From NCBI GenBank assembly GCA_023431185.1, contig JAEYXS010000024.1, positions 1 to 64,000 of the forward strand: DNA of 64,000 bases. Direction: 5' to 3'. This document shows positions 17,190-25,650 of this stretch, piece by piece (positions within the stretch are counted from its first letter, which is position 1; every line of letters starts with the position of its first letter). The position numbers were made by a program, and so were the translations under genes. Under the pieces are notes generated by a model. It was not told where the DNA came from, ran no database searches, and worked only from the letters and a program-made list of their open reading frames with translations. The stretch is from Verrucomicrobiota bacterium (GTDB lineage Bacteria; Verrucomicrobiota; Verrucomicrobiia; Limisphaerales; JAEYXS01).

Positions 17190-17633
17190 TCACTCGACCT
17201 TCAACGTGATGGTCTTCGTCTGCGGCAATTGCGTCTTCGGGACACGCACCTGGAGCGCACCGTCATCGAACTCCGCCGTCACCGTCGCCGGATCCGTCCC
17301 TGCGGGCAGCACCAGACTCTGCACAAAGCTGCCTTGGACCCGGAGCGGATTCCCACCTTCGGACTGCACCCTTTGCCATTCCCCTGCGAGCTTGAGGATT
17401 CCGTCTTCCACCGTCACCGTCAGTTCCTCACGCCGCAGTTCGGGCAGCTCCGCTTTCACCACATACTGCTGCGCTTCCTCGGTGATGTTCACCTGCGGCC
17501 TCCACGGCGAGGACGCCGGTCTTTCCAACTGTACCTTTCCGGTCTTCAGGGGAGGGCGGCCGAAATAGGTGCCGAGACGATCCTGTAACTCTTCCATCTC
17601 TTTGAAAGGATCCCAATGTGCTGCCGTGTTCAT
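17190..17633 (-). CDS. Hsp20/alpha-crystallin small heat-shock protein
   Basis: A 147-residue protein with the typical layout. An N-terminal arm (PFKEMEELQDRLGTYFG) leads to the alpha-crystallin domain (about 45-140): PQVNITEEAQQYVVKAELPELRREELTVTVEDGILKLAGEW, SFVQSLVLPAGTDPATVTAEFDDGALQVRVPK. The C-terminal tail is short, and the usual IxI motif is not obvious beyond QTKTITLKVE. It acts as an ATP-independent holdase for unfolding proteins in the cytoplasm. No clear CIRCE or other heat-shock operator was found upstream. Confidence 0.93.
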   Translation of the reverse strand: MNTAAHWDPFKEMEELQDRLGTYFGRPPLKTGKVQLERPASSPWRPQVNITEEAQQYVVKAELPELRREELTVTVEDGILKLAGEWQRVQSEGGNPLRVQGSFVQSLVLPAGTDPATVTAEFDDGALQVRVPKTQLPQTKTITLKVE

Positions 17634-17910
17634 AACCCGCTAACCCTTTCCGGTAGGGTGGTGTTACGTGGGACCGGCCACCTACCGCCACCGGTCCCCG
17701 GGAACCTCTGACACCAATCTCCAAACCGACTCTGACCAACTTCTACGAACCTCTGACTCCCTCACCGTCGCCATCACTGCTCTCTCAGGTTCCACTCAAT
17801 ACTTAATCCACTTGATGAAAGGTCGCTTCGCCTTAATTGCCACAAACCAAGTGAGAGTTGCCCTGTTGGAATGGATACTTCCGAGGAAGCTTGGGGACGC
17901 GGAAAAAAGA
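17634..17910. other. intergenic region upstream of hsp20
   Basis: No gene is seen. The region holds a GGTAGGG.../...CCTACC imperfect palindrome at about 17654-17690 and a direct repeat of GAACCTCTGAC (17701-17711 and 17749-17759). It lies between the hsp20 start and the end of the histidine kinase gene, so it should hold the hsp20 promoter. Confidence 0.4.
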
Positions 17911-20136
17911 TCAGTTCGCCACGGCCTGCTCACGCAGCACCTTGATGACCGCTTCCTCCACTTTATTCAACTGGAAGGGTTTGGCGATGTGCGGATTACC
18001 GGTCGAGGAAAGAAAATCACGGGTGTCTTCACTGACCACATCTCCCGTAAGGAAAACAAAGCGCCGGGTCAGCCCCGGCTTGATCTTGATGGCCCGTTTG
18101 TAAAACTCTTGGCCATCCATCATCGGCATGCGGAAATCCGAAAGGACCACGTCGAAATCTTCCGTTTCAATCACGTTCAAGGCCTGCTGCCCGTTATGGC
18201 AAAGTTCCGCCTGATACCCCAGCAGTCCGAGCATCTCCCCCAGCAACTCCGCGATGGCCCGTTCGTCGTCCAAGATCAGGATGCGGACGTTCTCTGCGTT
18301 CTGCACGCCCGCCCGGAGATTTTCTTTTTCTTCTTTCACGGGTTCAGCCGCCGACTCTTCTGGACCTTGCCGCACCGGCATTTCCAGCACAAACCGCGCC
18401 CCGCCACCAGTCGCCTCTTCATAATATATCCGACCCTGATGATCCGCCAAAATGCTGTGCGCGATGGACAGTCCGAGTCCGGTGCCAGTGCCGACTTCCT
18501 TCGTGGTGAAGAACGGTTCGAAGATGCGGGCGATATACTCGGCGGGGACACCCGGCCCGTTGTCTTGCACGGCCAGGATGATGTTACCGTTCTGCAGGTT
18601 GCTGGTGATGAGCAGACGCCGCGGCATGGGCACTTCCACCAGCGCATGGATGGCGTTGGTGACGAGGTTCACCAGCACCTGCTGCAACTGGTCGGCATCC
18701 ACCAATGTGTTCGGGAGGTCGGGATCCAGTTCGAAAACCAGGTCCACGCTGGCCACCCGCAGGTCGAACCGGCGCAACTCCGCCACGCGCTGGATGAGCT
18801 CATTAAGGTTCGTCATCCGCTGCTGCGCTGGTTGTTCACGGGCGAAGGAGAGGAAGTTGTTCACCAGCTTGGCCGCCCGGTTCGCTTCCGAAGCGACCTT
18901 CTCCAAATCGGTGCGCGTCTGGTTGTTGATGTCATGCCGGGCCAGGACCAGCTCCAGATACCCCTTGATGACCGCCAGCGGGTTGTTCAGCTCATGCGCC
19001 ACACCAGAAATCAACTGCCCCAGAGCGGACAATTTCTCCGCCTGCCGGAGCTGCTGTTCCAGCCGGGTGCGCTCCGTCAGTTCGCGTATGAAGAACTGAT
19101 AGGCTGGACGGCCATCGAACTTGATGACCGCGCCATCCACCTCCGCTGGCGTGCTGCTGCCATCCTTACGCGTGATCTTCACCTGCCGTGCCTGACGCAA
19201 GGCCGAAAACCATTCCGGACCGTCCACCGGTTTCGATTTCCCATCGCTCAACTCCAAGAATGTGGACAAGGGCTGCGGGATGCTGTCCATCCGGGAAACC
19301 CCCAGCAGACGACGGGCCGTCTGATTCAACTCCAGCACCCGCATATCCTCCGTCCCGGCGATGACGATCCCTTCGCTGGCCTGGTCGAACAGGCTCCGAT
19401 ATCGCTCTTCCGTAGAAGCGATGCGCGATTGCAGCACTTCCGTCTCGCTCTTGTGCGCGCGCATCTGCTGCAAAGCCAGTTCGTTACGCGTCCGGGCCTC
19501 CTCCAGCACCAGCACGATCATGCTCACCGCAATAAAGAGCTGGACCACGGCAGAGATAAAATAGCCCGCCGTAATCAAATATTCCGACGCTTGAAGGAAC
19601 GGATAAGCGGCCATGTAAACCGCCCAGAGAAAGAAACCCACGCTCAACAGGCCTGAACCGATGTAAGGCTGCCGCAGGCGGAATTGAAGAAAACAGAATG
19701 AGGTGATGAGGCTCGTTAGACAGATGAGCCCGAAAATGGGCAACTGGGCCTGCAACGAATCATCCAGATAGAACGACGTGACAAAACTCCACACCAGCAG
19801 GAACCCCATGAACAACGCCACCTCGATCTGCCGCACCGCCTGGTTCAGGAAACGCGCACTACCCCATAAGAGAAAGACGGCTGAGATGCATATGCACCAA
19901 TGCTTGAGCATCACCAGCAATGGCCGGTCCGGAGCATTCTGCAGGCTCAGACTCAGCGTCAGCCAGATAGCGTAAAACATCCACGCTACCGTCCAGGTCG
20001 TGAAGTAGCGCCGCTTGGTGTACCGGTTCAGGTAATAAAAGAGGCCGACCAGCACCCACACACTTAGGAGTGAGATGATGATGGCGGGCTTCAGATATTC
20101 CCGCGAAAAATACAAATCGATGCCAATGTCGTTCAC
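17911..20136 (-). CDS. hybrid sensor histidine kinase/response regulator
   Basis: A 741-residue protein. Residues 15-225 contain about seven hydrophobic segments, an unusual membrane sensor. A short coiled coil and a PAS domain follow (about 245-365, YRSLFDQASEGIVIAG). HisKA is at about 380-445 with the phosphoacceptor in GVAHELNNPLAV. The HATPase domain runs to about 605 (NLVTNAIHAL, DNGPGVP, GTGLGLSIAHSI). A receiver domain closes the protein (about 625-735) with the phospho-Asp in VVLSDFRMPMMDG. The hybrid design suggests a phosphorelay. The nearby orphan response regulator is a candidate partner. The signal is unknown. Confidence 0.92.
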   Translation of the reverse strand: MNDIGIDLYFSREYLKPAIIISLLSVWVLVGLFYYLNRYTKRRYFTTWTVAWMFYAIWLTLSLSLQNAPDRPLLVMLKHWCICISAVFLLWGSARFLNQAVRQIEVALFMGFLLVWSFVTSFYLDDSLQAQLPIFGLICLTSLITSFCFLQFRLRQPYIGSGLLSVGFFLWAVYMAAYPFLQASEYLITAGYFISAVVQLFIAVSMIVLVLEEARTRNELALQQMRAHKSETEVLQSRIASTEERYRSLFDQASEGIVIAGTEDMRVLELNQTARRLLGVSRMDSIPQPLSTFLELSDGKSKPVDGPEWFSALRQARQVKITRKDGSSTPAEVDGAVIKFDGRPAYQFFIRELTERTRLEQQLRQAEKLSALGQLISGVAHELNNPLAVIKGYLELVLARHDINNQTRTDLEKVASEANRAAKLVNNFLSFAREQPAQQRMTNLNELIQRVAELRRFDLRVASVDLVFELDPDLPNTLVDADQLQQVLVNLVTNAIHALVEVPMPRRLLITSNLQNGNIILAVQDNGPGVPAEYIARIFEPFFTTKEVGTGTGLGLSIAHSILADHQGRIYYEEATGGGARFVLEMPVRQGPEESAAEPVKEEKENLRAGVQNAENVRILILDDERAIAELLGEMLGLLGYQAELCHNGQQALNVIETEDFDVVLSDFRMPMMDGQEFYKRAIKIKPGLTRRFVFLTGDVVSEDTRDFLSSTGNPHIAKPFQLNKVEEAVIKVLREQAVAN

Positions 20137-20291
20137 GATATTCGTCTGGCCACGAACGGAGGCCTTGTCCGGGTGCTGCAGACCACCCGTAACGTTATTA
20201 ACTGACCGGTGCGCTAGGACTTACACACCGGGGCGGGGTCTCCGCCAGCAAAATATACTTATCGTCGGCCACAAATTCATTCCAGAACGAC

Positions 20292-20789
20292 TTACGTGCC
20301 GGTCGCCGTTTTCACTGCGGCATTCGCACCACGCAGAATCCGCCTCACTTCAGCCACCAGATGCGGCAGAGCCACTGTCTTGCTCATATACCCGTCCGCC
20401 CGCAACCGCATCGCTTCCCGCATCAGCTCGTCATCATAGCCCATCCCGGTCAGGATAAGCACGGGCAGTTTGGGGTGTTTTTCTTTCAGCAATTCCAGCA
20501 CTTCAAGACCATCCGCATCGGCCAACGCCAAATCCAAGATGACCAATTCATAGAACTCACTGTCCAGTATTGGGACTAGACCTACCGCATCCGTCAGCAC
20601 TGATACTCCAAAACCTTGCGCTTCGAGATAAGCTTTAAGCGTTTCTCCAATAACAGACTCGTCATCTACTACCAAAATCCGTTGTTTCACGTGTGTCTCC
20701 AGGTTACCGATCAACCAGTTTTCCAACTGTCTGAATTGATTAGCAATCCGTGGGCCATTCTCAGGCATTCCCTCATGAATGTGTGCCAC
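20292..20789 (-). CDS. single-domain response regulator
   Basis: A receiver-only protein: RILVVDDESVIGETLKAYLEAQGF with the acidic pair, phospho-Asp in LVILDLALADADG, the Thr in VLILTGMG, and Lys in DGYMSKTVALP. No output domain follows, only a tail of about 15 residues. The start is uncertain; the receiver begins about residue 35 of the longest frame, and a GTG just before VKQRILVVDD is a good alternative. It sits about 155 bp upstream of the hybrid kinase on the same strand, so it is likely part of the same relay. Confidence 0.88.
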   Translation of the reverse strand: MAHIHEGMPENGPRIANQFRQLENWLIGNLETHVKQRILVVDDESVIGETLKAYLEAQGFGVSVLTDAVGLVPILDSEFYELVILDLALADADGLEVLELLKEKHPKLPVLILTGMGYDDELMREAMRLRADGYMSKTVALPHLVAEVRRILRGANAAVKTATGT

Positions 20790-20802
20790 CTAGTGACACT
20801 AA

Positions 20803-21837
20803 TCAGCCCCTTGTGACACCAAAACTAAACCGGAACAGAGCAGGCACCACAGGTACACCTTGAATCAGGATTTTCCGGGTAAATGGGTGAAACATCCCTG
20901 TCTGCAACCAATTCGCCCAGCGCAAGCGCTTACCGTAGTCTCGGATATAACCTTGCCGGACAAGGCCTTGAGTATCCCGCCAGTCATGGTCACCGTGACA
21001 ATAGTTTAAGATATCTCGAACCGCTAACCAAGCAGATTCAATCGCCAACGACATCCCGTTACCGGTAACGGGAGGAATCATCGCCACCGCGTCTCCGACA
21101 CTTAACACCGCACTGTCACCTTTCTGGAATGGCCTGATTGGCAATCCCGCCACGACACAGAACGATTCTTTATCAAAAGTGATACTAGACAGCTTTTCCG
21201 TTAAAGTTGACTTATCATCACCACCTAGGCGGCTTTGCCACGTTTCTTTCAAGTCAGCCATAGTTTCCCGAGTGCGGAACAATCCACAAACATTCACCCG
21301 GTTCTCTTCTACCCCGCAAAGCCCTACATAGGCATCCGGCCCCAAGTGCATCTCCAGATCCGCTTCCAATGTCAGGTCGAGGGCATGCGCCTTGATTCCG
21401 ATCCACCGCCACCCGTCCACTTCCGTCTGCACTTGTCGCCCCGTCGCCCGGATGACCCCTTCCCCATAGCCATCGACATAACGGCTCCCCGTCCGCAAAT
21501 ACCCGCCTAGCCGAACAAAGGCTTCCGCCAGCAACGCATCCAGCCGGTAGCGGGAGAGGCACAACGCCGGTGTCGGCATCCCCATCACCTTCGTAGCGTC
21601 CTCTCCGGTAAAAAACTTAAGCGTCCGCGCTTCCCGCGCACCTGCCGCCACCAGTTTTTCATAAAACCCCATTTCCCTCAGTATCTCCACCCCTCGCCCG
21701 CTCAGAAACTCACCACACACCCGGTGCCGCGGATACTGCCCCGCTTCGTGCAATGTCACCGGCACTCCTTCGCGTCGTAAGGCAATACCCAGCGTCAACC
21801 CCGCCAACCCGCCGCCGATGATAGTGATCGGTCTCAT
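20803..21837 (-). CDS. FAD-dependent oxidoreductase of the type III PKS operon
   Basis: A 344-residue flavoprotein of the geranylgeranyl-reductase/PHBH-like class. It has a dinucleotide-binding motif IIGGGLAGLTLGIALRREG at residues 5-23, RVCGEFLSGRGVEIL near 45, and the FAD-closing motif SVGDAVAMIPPVTGNGMSLAIESA near 247-270. The start overlaps the methyltransferase stop by 4 bp (ATGA). In the Streptomyces srsABC type of cluster, a flavin hydroxylase and a methyltransferase modify the resorcinol made by the type III PKS. The same assignment is inferred here, acting on a quinol or resorcinol lipid. Confidence 0.85.
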   Translation of the reverse strand: MRPITIIGGGLAGLTLGIALRREGVPVTLHEAGQYPRHRVCGEFLSGRGVEILREMGFYEKLVAAGAREARTLKFFTGEDATKVMGMPTPALCLSRYRLDALLAEAFVRLGGYLRTGSRYVDGYGEGVIRATGRQVQTEVDGWRWIGIKAHALDLTLEADLEMHLGPDAYVGLCGVEENRVNVCGLFRTRETMADLKETWQSRLGGDDKSTLTEKLSSITFDKESFCVVAGLPIRPFQKGDSAVLSVGDAVAMIPPVTGNGMSLAIESAWLAVRDILNYCHGDHDWRDTQGLVRQGYIRDYGKRLRWANWLQTGMFHPFTRKILIQGVPVVPALFRFSFGVTRG

Positions 21838-22544
21838 GTTTCACGGGTAGCTGTGAATTTTCTTGCACCAAAGCAATGGCTGAACAATCCGCGCGACCCT
21901 TCCCTGATGGTCCAAGTCAGATCCGCCGGCCAAAGCTGTGAAAGTTCAGTTGACTGAAAACCGGCCTTCACACTGATGGCTGCATCATGCCTGGTCACAT
22001 GATTGCACCCGATCAACCCGATCAATTTCGTAGTGAAGAGCACAAAGGCCGCCCGCTCAGGCTCACACGCGATGAACGCGCTGCTTTTTGCCGCGACCAA
22101 TTTTAACAACGTCCGCAATCGGTCGTCCTCGAAATGATGCAGAAAAAGATTCGTCGTGATGAGATCGACTGACGGCGTTGTTTCTCCCCCCAACCACTCA
22201 AACACATCCACCGTGACCACCTCCACCTGCGGACTGAACCTGCGTAACTGCCCCATCGTCTCCTCCGTCACCACCGGCTGCCGGTCGAGCAAGATAAGCC
22301 GATCGGGTTTCCATGCGGTCCGTTCAAGCAACTGCTGTACCAAAATCCCATCACCGCAAGCCAGCTCCACCAAAGTGCCTGGTGGCCGCAACTTCAGTTC
22401 CCGCGCCGTCGCCGCCAGCAAGCGCGCGCTTCCCATCAAGCCGTTGAGGCGTCGCAGATCACCCCGCGAATGTACTGCCTCCGGCGCACTCGCCGGCAAT
22501 TCATCCAGCCACTCCGGCTCCAGCTTTCTCGCCGCCAAACTCAT
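21834..22544 (-). CDS. SAM-dependent methyltransferase of the type III PKS operon
   Basis: A 236-residue class I methyltransferase with motif I LVELACGDGILVQQLL (about 58-73), an acidic strand end at LILLDRQPV and DLITTNLFLHHFEDDRL. It lies between the PKS gene (82 bp upstream) and the FAD oxidoreductase (4-bp overlap). By analogy with type III PKS clusters of phenolic lipids, it probably methylates the polyketide product on O or C. The tail (HCFGARKF) is unremarkable. Confidence 0.85.
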   Translation of the reverse strand: MSLAARKLEPEWLDELPASAPEAVHSRGDLRRLNGLMGSARLLAATARELKLRPPGTLVELACGDGILVQQLLERTAWKPDRLILLDRQPVVTEETMGQLRRFSPQVEVVTVDVFEWLGGETTPSVDLITTNLFLHHFEDDRLRTLLKLVAAKSSAFIACEPERAAFVLFTTKLIGLIGCNHVTRHDAAISVKAGFQSTELSQLWPADLTWTIREGSRGLFSHCFGARKFTATRET

Positions 22545-22626
22545 GATCTCATGTCAGCCATCAGCACATGTATGCTAACTATCACGCACCCTTAACTTTT
22601 CCCGGGCATCTTGCGTATTCTGCGGT

Positions 22627-23688
22627 TCACCCCTCCACCCTCACCAATGCCCCATGACAGCTAAACCCCGCCCCAAACGAACTCAGCCACCACCATCCAC
22701 CCGGATGCCCCCCCCGCAAAGCGCTCTGCATCACAAAATAAAGCGAAGCACTGCTGATGTTTCCGTTGTTATACAGCACGGATGCGCTCCATTTCAGATC
22801 CTTTTCCTGCAATCCCAAGCGATCCTGCAGGGCTCGCAACACATCCCGCCCACCCGGATGCAACAACCACGCGGCGATCTGCTCGCGTGAAATCTCATTC
22901 CGTTCCAGCACCGTCGTCAGAACCTCTTCCACAAACTTTGCCGCGATGCCCGGCACCTGGCGCGCCAGCAGATTCCGCAGCATCCCTTGACGCTGTTCGA
23001 AGCGCAGATAATCGCGGTCTGGTGGGCTCAATACCGTATCTGTATCCAGCCACTCGACTCGGCGCTGATGGGTCGGCGCTTGGACCGAAACGATGGCTGC
23101 CCCAGCACCGTCACCGAAAAGACAATTACTGATCAGGACGCCCGGATCATCATCCACATACAGCGCCGCACTACACACCTCCACGCAGATGGAGAGCACG
23201 TGCTGCGCGCGACCGGCTGCCAGCAACGCCTCACTTGCGCGCAGATTCGGTATCGATGCCCCGCATCCTTGCCCCACCAAATCGAGCGCCAGCACATTCG
23301 CCCGCAAGCCCAGGCGCTCGGCAACATAACTCGTCAATCCTGGGCACAGGTAACCCGTGCAGGTGCTGATGACCACCGCATCGATCTCCTCCACCCCCAC
23401 CCGCGCATCGTCCAACGCTTTGCGCGCTGCCTCGGTGCACAAGGCCGGAGCCGCCACTTCAAAGCGCTTGTGCAAAATATCCGGCGTAATCTCAAACGCA
23501 CTGCTCAACGGCGAGACGGCGAAATGACGTGTCGCGATGCCGTTGGCACCCGAGAGGACCTTCCGCAAAATGGCGCGTGACCGGTCAGGCAACCGGGCAA
23601 AAGGCGCAGCCGCTTGAAACGCCTCCCAACACTCTGCTTGAGTGTAGCAATGTGGCGGAACCGCTGAACCCAGTCCGGCAATGAACAT
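22627..23688 (-). CDS. type III polyketide synthase (chalcone/stilbene synthase family)
   Basis: With the start at ATG 23688 (MFIAGLGSAVPPHCYTQ) the product is 353 residues, a normal type III PKS length; the frame continues upstream to 23868 without homology character. The full catalytic triad is present: Cys110 in VVISTCTGYLCPGL, His277 in WLLHPGGRDVL and Asn310 in YNNGNISSAS. The enzyme should extend a (probably fatty) acyl-CoA with malonyl-CoA to an alkylpyrone or alkylresorcinol. It leads an operon with the methyltransferase and FAD oxidoreductase and diverges from a lipid kinase gene. Confidence 0.93.
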   Translation of the reverse strand: MFIAGLGSAVPPHCYTQAECWEAFQAAAPFARLPDRSRAILRKVLSGANGIATRHFAVSPLSSAFEITPDILHKRFEVAAPALCTEAARKALDDARVGVEEIDAVVISTCTGYLCPGLTSYVAERLGLRANVLALDLVGQGCGASIPNLRASEALLAAGRAQHVLSICVEVCSAALYVDDDPGVLISNCLFGDGAGAAIVSVQAPTHQRRVEWLDTDTVLSPPDRDYLRFEQRQGMLRNLLARQVPGIAAKFVEEVLTTVLERNEISREQIAAWLLHPGGRDVLRALQDRLGLQEKDLKWSASVLYNNGNISSASLYFVMQSALRGGHPGGWWWLSSFGAGFSCHGALVRVEG

Positions 23689-23781
23689 AGGACGTAAAGT
23701 AGTCCATGTTTCATCCCAATGCCAATCATCCTGAGAAATCCCTCGACACTTGCCCCTTTCCCACCAACATGTCCTCACCGT

Positions 23782-24672
23782 ATGCGTACGTGCGTCATCT
23801 TCAACCCGGTGGCGAAAGGCGAGAAGGCCAGACGCCTCCGCCGTCACCTGGATGAAATCGGTTCGCAATGCGCCTTGAAGCTCACCTGGGCGGCAGGCAC
23901 AGCCAGCCTCCTCGCGGCGGAAGCCGTTCGTGACGGTTTTGAAACAATCGTCGCCGCCGGCGGCGATGGCACGGTAAATGAAGTCCTCAATGGTATCGCC
24001 AGTGTCCCCGAAGGATTGAAGTCTGCCCGCCTCGGCGTTTTACCCTTGGGCACCGTCAACGTTTACGCCAAGGAATACGGCATCCCCACCGATGTCACCA
24101 AAGCCTGGGCCATCATCCAGCACGGCAACGAACGCACCATCGATCTCCCTTGGGTGGAGCATGACCTGCCGGATAAACGGGAACGTCGCTGCTTTGTGCA
24201 ACTGGCCGGTGCGGGACTCGATGCCCGCGCCATCCAGCTCGTGAACTGGCAGATGAAAAAGCTCGTCGGCCCCATCGCCTACGTGGTCGCCGGTTTCCGT
24301 GCCTTGGCTGAGAAGCCGCATCAAATCGAAGCGAAGAACTGCGTGAACTCCGGCACCGGCCAGTTGGTGCTCATCGGCAATGGCAAATATTACGGCGGTA
24401 AATTCCCCGTCTTCCCGGATGCTGACCCCTCCGACGGCCTCATCGATGTCTCCATTTTCCCTCGCATCGATTTCCCCATGCTCTGCCGCCTCGGCACCAC
24501 ACAACTCACCGGAGCGCATATCCAGAAGGCCGGCGTGCAATGCTTCCGCACCAACTGCCTCGAACTCACCGCTTCAACCGATACCCCTCTCGAACTCGAA
24601 GGCGACACCATCGGCTCTCTCCCCGCCCGCATCACCGTCCAGCCCCGCGCCCTCCGCATCGTGGTACCGTGA
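23782..24672 (+). CDS. diacylglycerol kinase-family lipid kinase
   Basis: A 296-residue protein (start ATG 23782, MRTCVIFNPVAKGEKARRL) with the DAGK catalytic motif VAAGGDGTVNEVLNGIA (G60-T64) and GVLPLGTVNVYAKEYGI. The C-terminal beta-sandwich contains GNGKYYGGKFPVFPDADPSDGLIDVSIF. It belongs to the YegS/BmrU/DgkB group, which phosphorylate diacylglycerol, sphingosine or other lipids. It shares a ~93-bp divergent promoter region with the type III PKS gene. A link to phenolic-lipid metabolism is possible but only inferred from position. Confidence 0.88.
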   Translation: MRTCVIFNPVAKGEKARRLRRHLDEIGSQCALKLTWAAGTASLLAAEAVRDGFETIVAAGGDGTVNEVLNGIASVPEGLKSARLGVLPLGTVNVYAKEYGIPTDVTKAWAIIQHGNERTIDLPWVEHDLPDKRERRCFVQLAGAGLDARAIQLVNWQMKKLVGPIAYVVAGFRALAEKPHQIEAKNCVNSGTGQLVLIGNGKYYGGKFPVFPDADPSDGLIDVSIFPRIDFPMLCRLGTTQLTGAHIQKAGVQCFRTNCLELTASTDTPLELEGDTIGSLPARITVQPRALRIVVP

Positions 24673-24682
24673 TGCTGATTCG

Positions 24683-24862
24683 TAATACGTGATGCGTAAC
24701 TGGGAAACGATAAACCACCGCTATCCTGTAAATCTTGTTAATGCTGTCTAAAAAAATTGTCCGCCGGTTTACCCCGTGCCAGCAAGTCGGGGTGTAACCT
24801 GTTCCTGCTAATCCTGTCGAAAACCCTCCCCAGTTACGTATTACGCATCACGCTTTACGTTC
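24683..24862. repeat. imperfect inverted repeat with interspersed-repeat core
   Basis: The ends carry related sequences in inverse order: GTAATACGTGATGCGTAACTGGG near 24685 and CCCAGTTACGTATTACGCATCACG near 24830. Inside is CTGTAAATCTTGTTAATGCTGTC (24726-24748), which recurs with two changes at 34690-34712, and a degraded relative at about 24800 (CCTGTTCCTGCTAATCCTGTC). It looks like a small dispersed non-coding repeat family between genes. Confidence 0.55.
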
Positions 24863-25339
24863 TCTTGTCATTTCTCCAACCCACTTCGCGCACAACCACA
24901 TCGGCACATACCCAATCACCCCGAACGAACAATCGATCAGCCGCCAGTAAAACGGTATCCCGCGTACCTCTCCGAACACCAGCGCCCACGGGATCACCAG
25001 CACGCACGCGATTTTGCCGAATTCGAACAACCACACATTCCGCACCGGATCGCGCCACGCGCCGATGAACGCGATCGCGATCACCACATGCGCGAACGCC
25101 AGCCAGTCGAACCCGTACGCGAGAAACGGATGCTTCGCGTTCATCTCCATGAGCCCCTGCGCCACGCGATAGATCCAATGCCCCAGCCCCGCTTCCGGCG
25201 CTGGCCCGTTCAGATCTACGTCGAGCCAATCAGCCATCAGCTTCAGCTCCGTCTCCAACGGAATCGCCGTCAACCCGCTAAACACCAGCCCGACGATCAT
25301 CACAGTCATACAGATGCGGATGCGTTTCAAGGTTGTCAT
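24848..25339 (-). CDS. hypothetical membrane protein (163 aa)
   Basis: Start ATG 25339 has a strong ribosome binding site (AAGGAG 6 nt upstream on the minus strand), so the longer frame from 25564 is discarded. The protein has about four hydrophobic segments: MTVMIVGLVFSGLTAIPL, then WLAFAHVVIAIAFIGAW, KIACVLVIPWALVFG and a C-terminal one near VIGYVPMWLCA. GIPFYWRLIDCSFGVIGY looks like a conserved block of an unnamed family. It is the last gene of the minus-strand membrane-protein run. Confidence 0.72.
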   Translation of the reverse strand: MTTLKRIRICMTVMIVGLVFSGLTAIPLETELKLMADWLDVDLNGPAPEAGLGHWIYRVAQGLMEMNAKHPFLAYGFDWLAFAHVVIAIAFIGAWRDPVRNVWLFEFGKIACVLVIPWALVFGEVRGIPFYWRLIDCSFGVIGYVPMWLCAKWVGEMTRERKA

Positions 25340-25377
25340 AAATTCTCCTTCATAGCCGCCGAGATCAGGCGGCGGAA

Positions 25378-25650
25378 CTAACCTCTCACCTCTCCAAAGC
25401 AACGTCCCCATACATAACCGATTCCTGTCGTCAGCAGCAGTATCGGCACAACGATCACCGAAGCGAAATAACTGAGGATATATGCCACAGCCTTGATACT
25501 CGCCTCTGCGCGATCGGTTCCCGGCGGAACGGTCCCTGTGAGTATCGTCATATTCTCCCGCCACCCCAGCAGATTCAACACGAGAAACAACCCAAGGATA
25601 GCGACACTAACCGCGACACACAGCATCCAAATAGGTTTATGCCATTTCAT
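25378..25650 (-). CDS. small membrane protein (90 aa)
   Basis: Start ATG 25650 overlaps the stop of the upstream gene (ATGA), a sign of translational coupling. Two hydrophobic segments are separated by a polar loop: IWMLCVAVSVAILGLFLVLN and a long C-terminal one from VAYILSYFASVIVVPILLLTT. No family is recognised. The context suggests it works with the protein at 25647-26840. Confidence 0.68.
   Translation of the reverse strand: MKWHKPIWMLCVAVSVAILGLFLVLNLLGWRENMTILTGTVPPGTDRAEASIKAVAYILSYFASVIVVPILLLTTGIGYVWGRCFGEVRG

Noticed and set aside
17668..19656. 662-codon plus-strand frame
   Set aside because: Lies antisense to the hybrid histidine kinase, which has all expected motifs; the plus frame has no recognisable domain.
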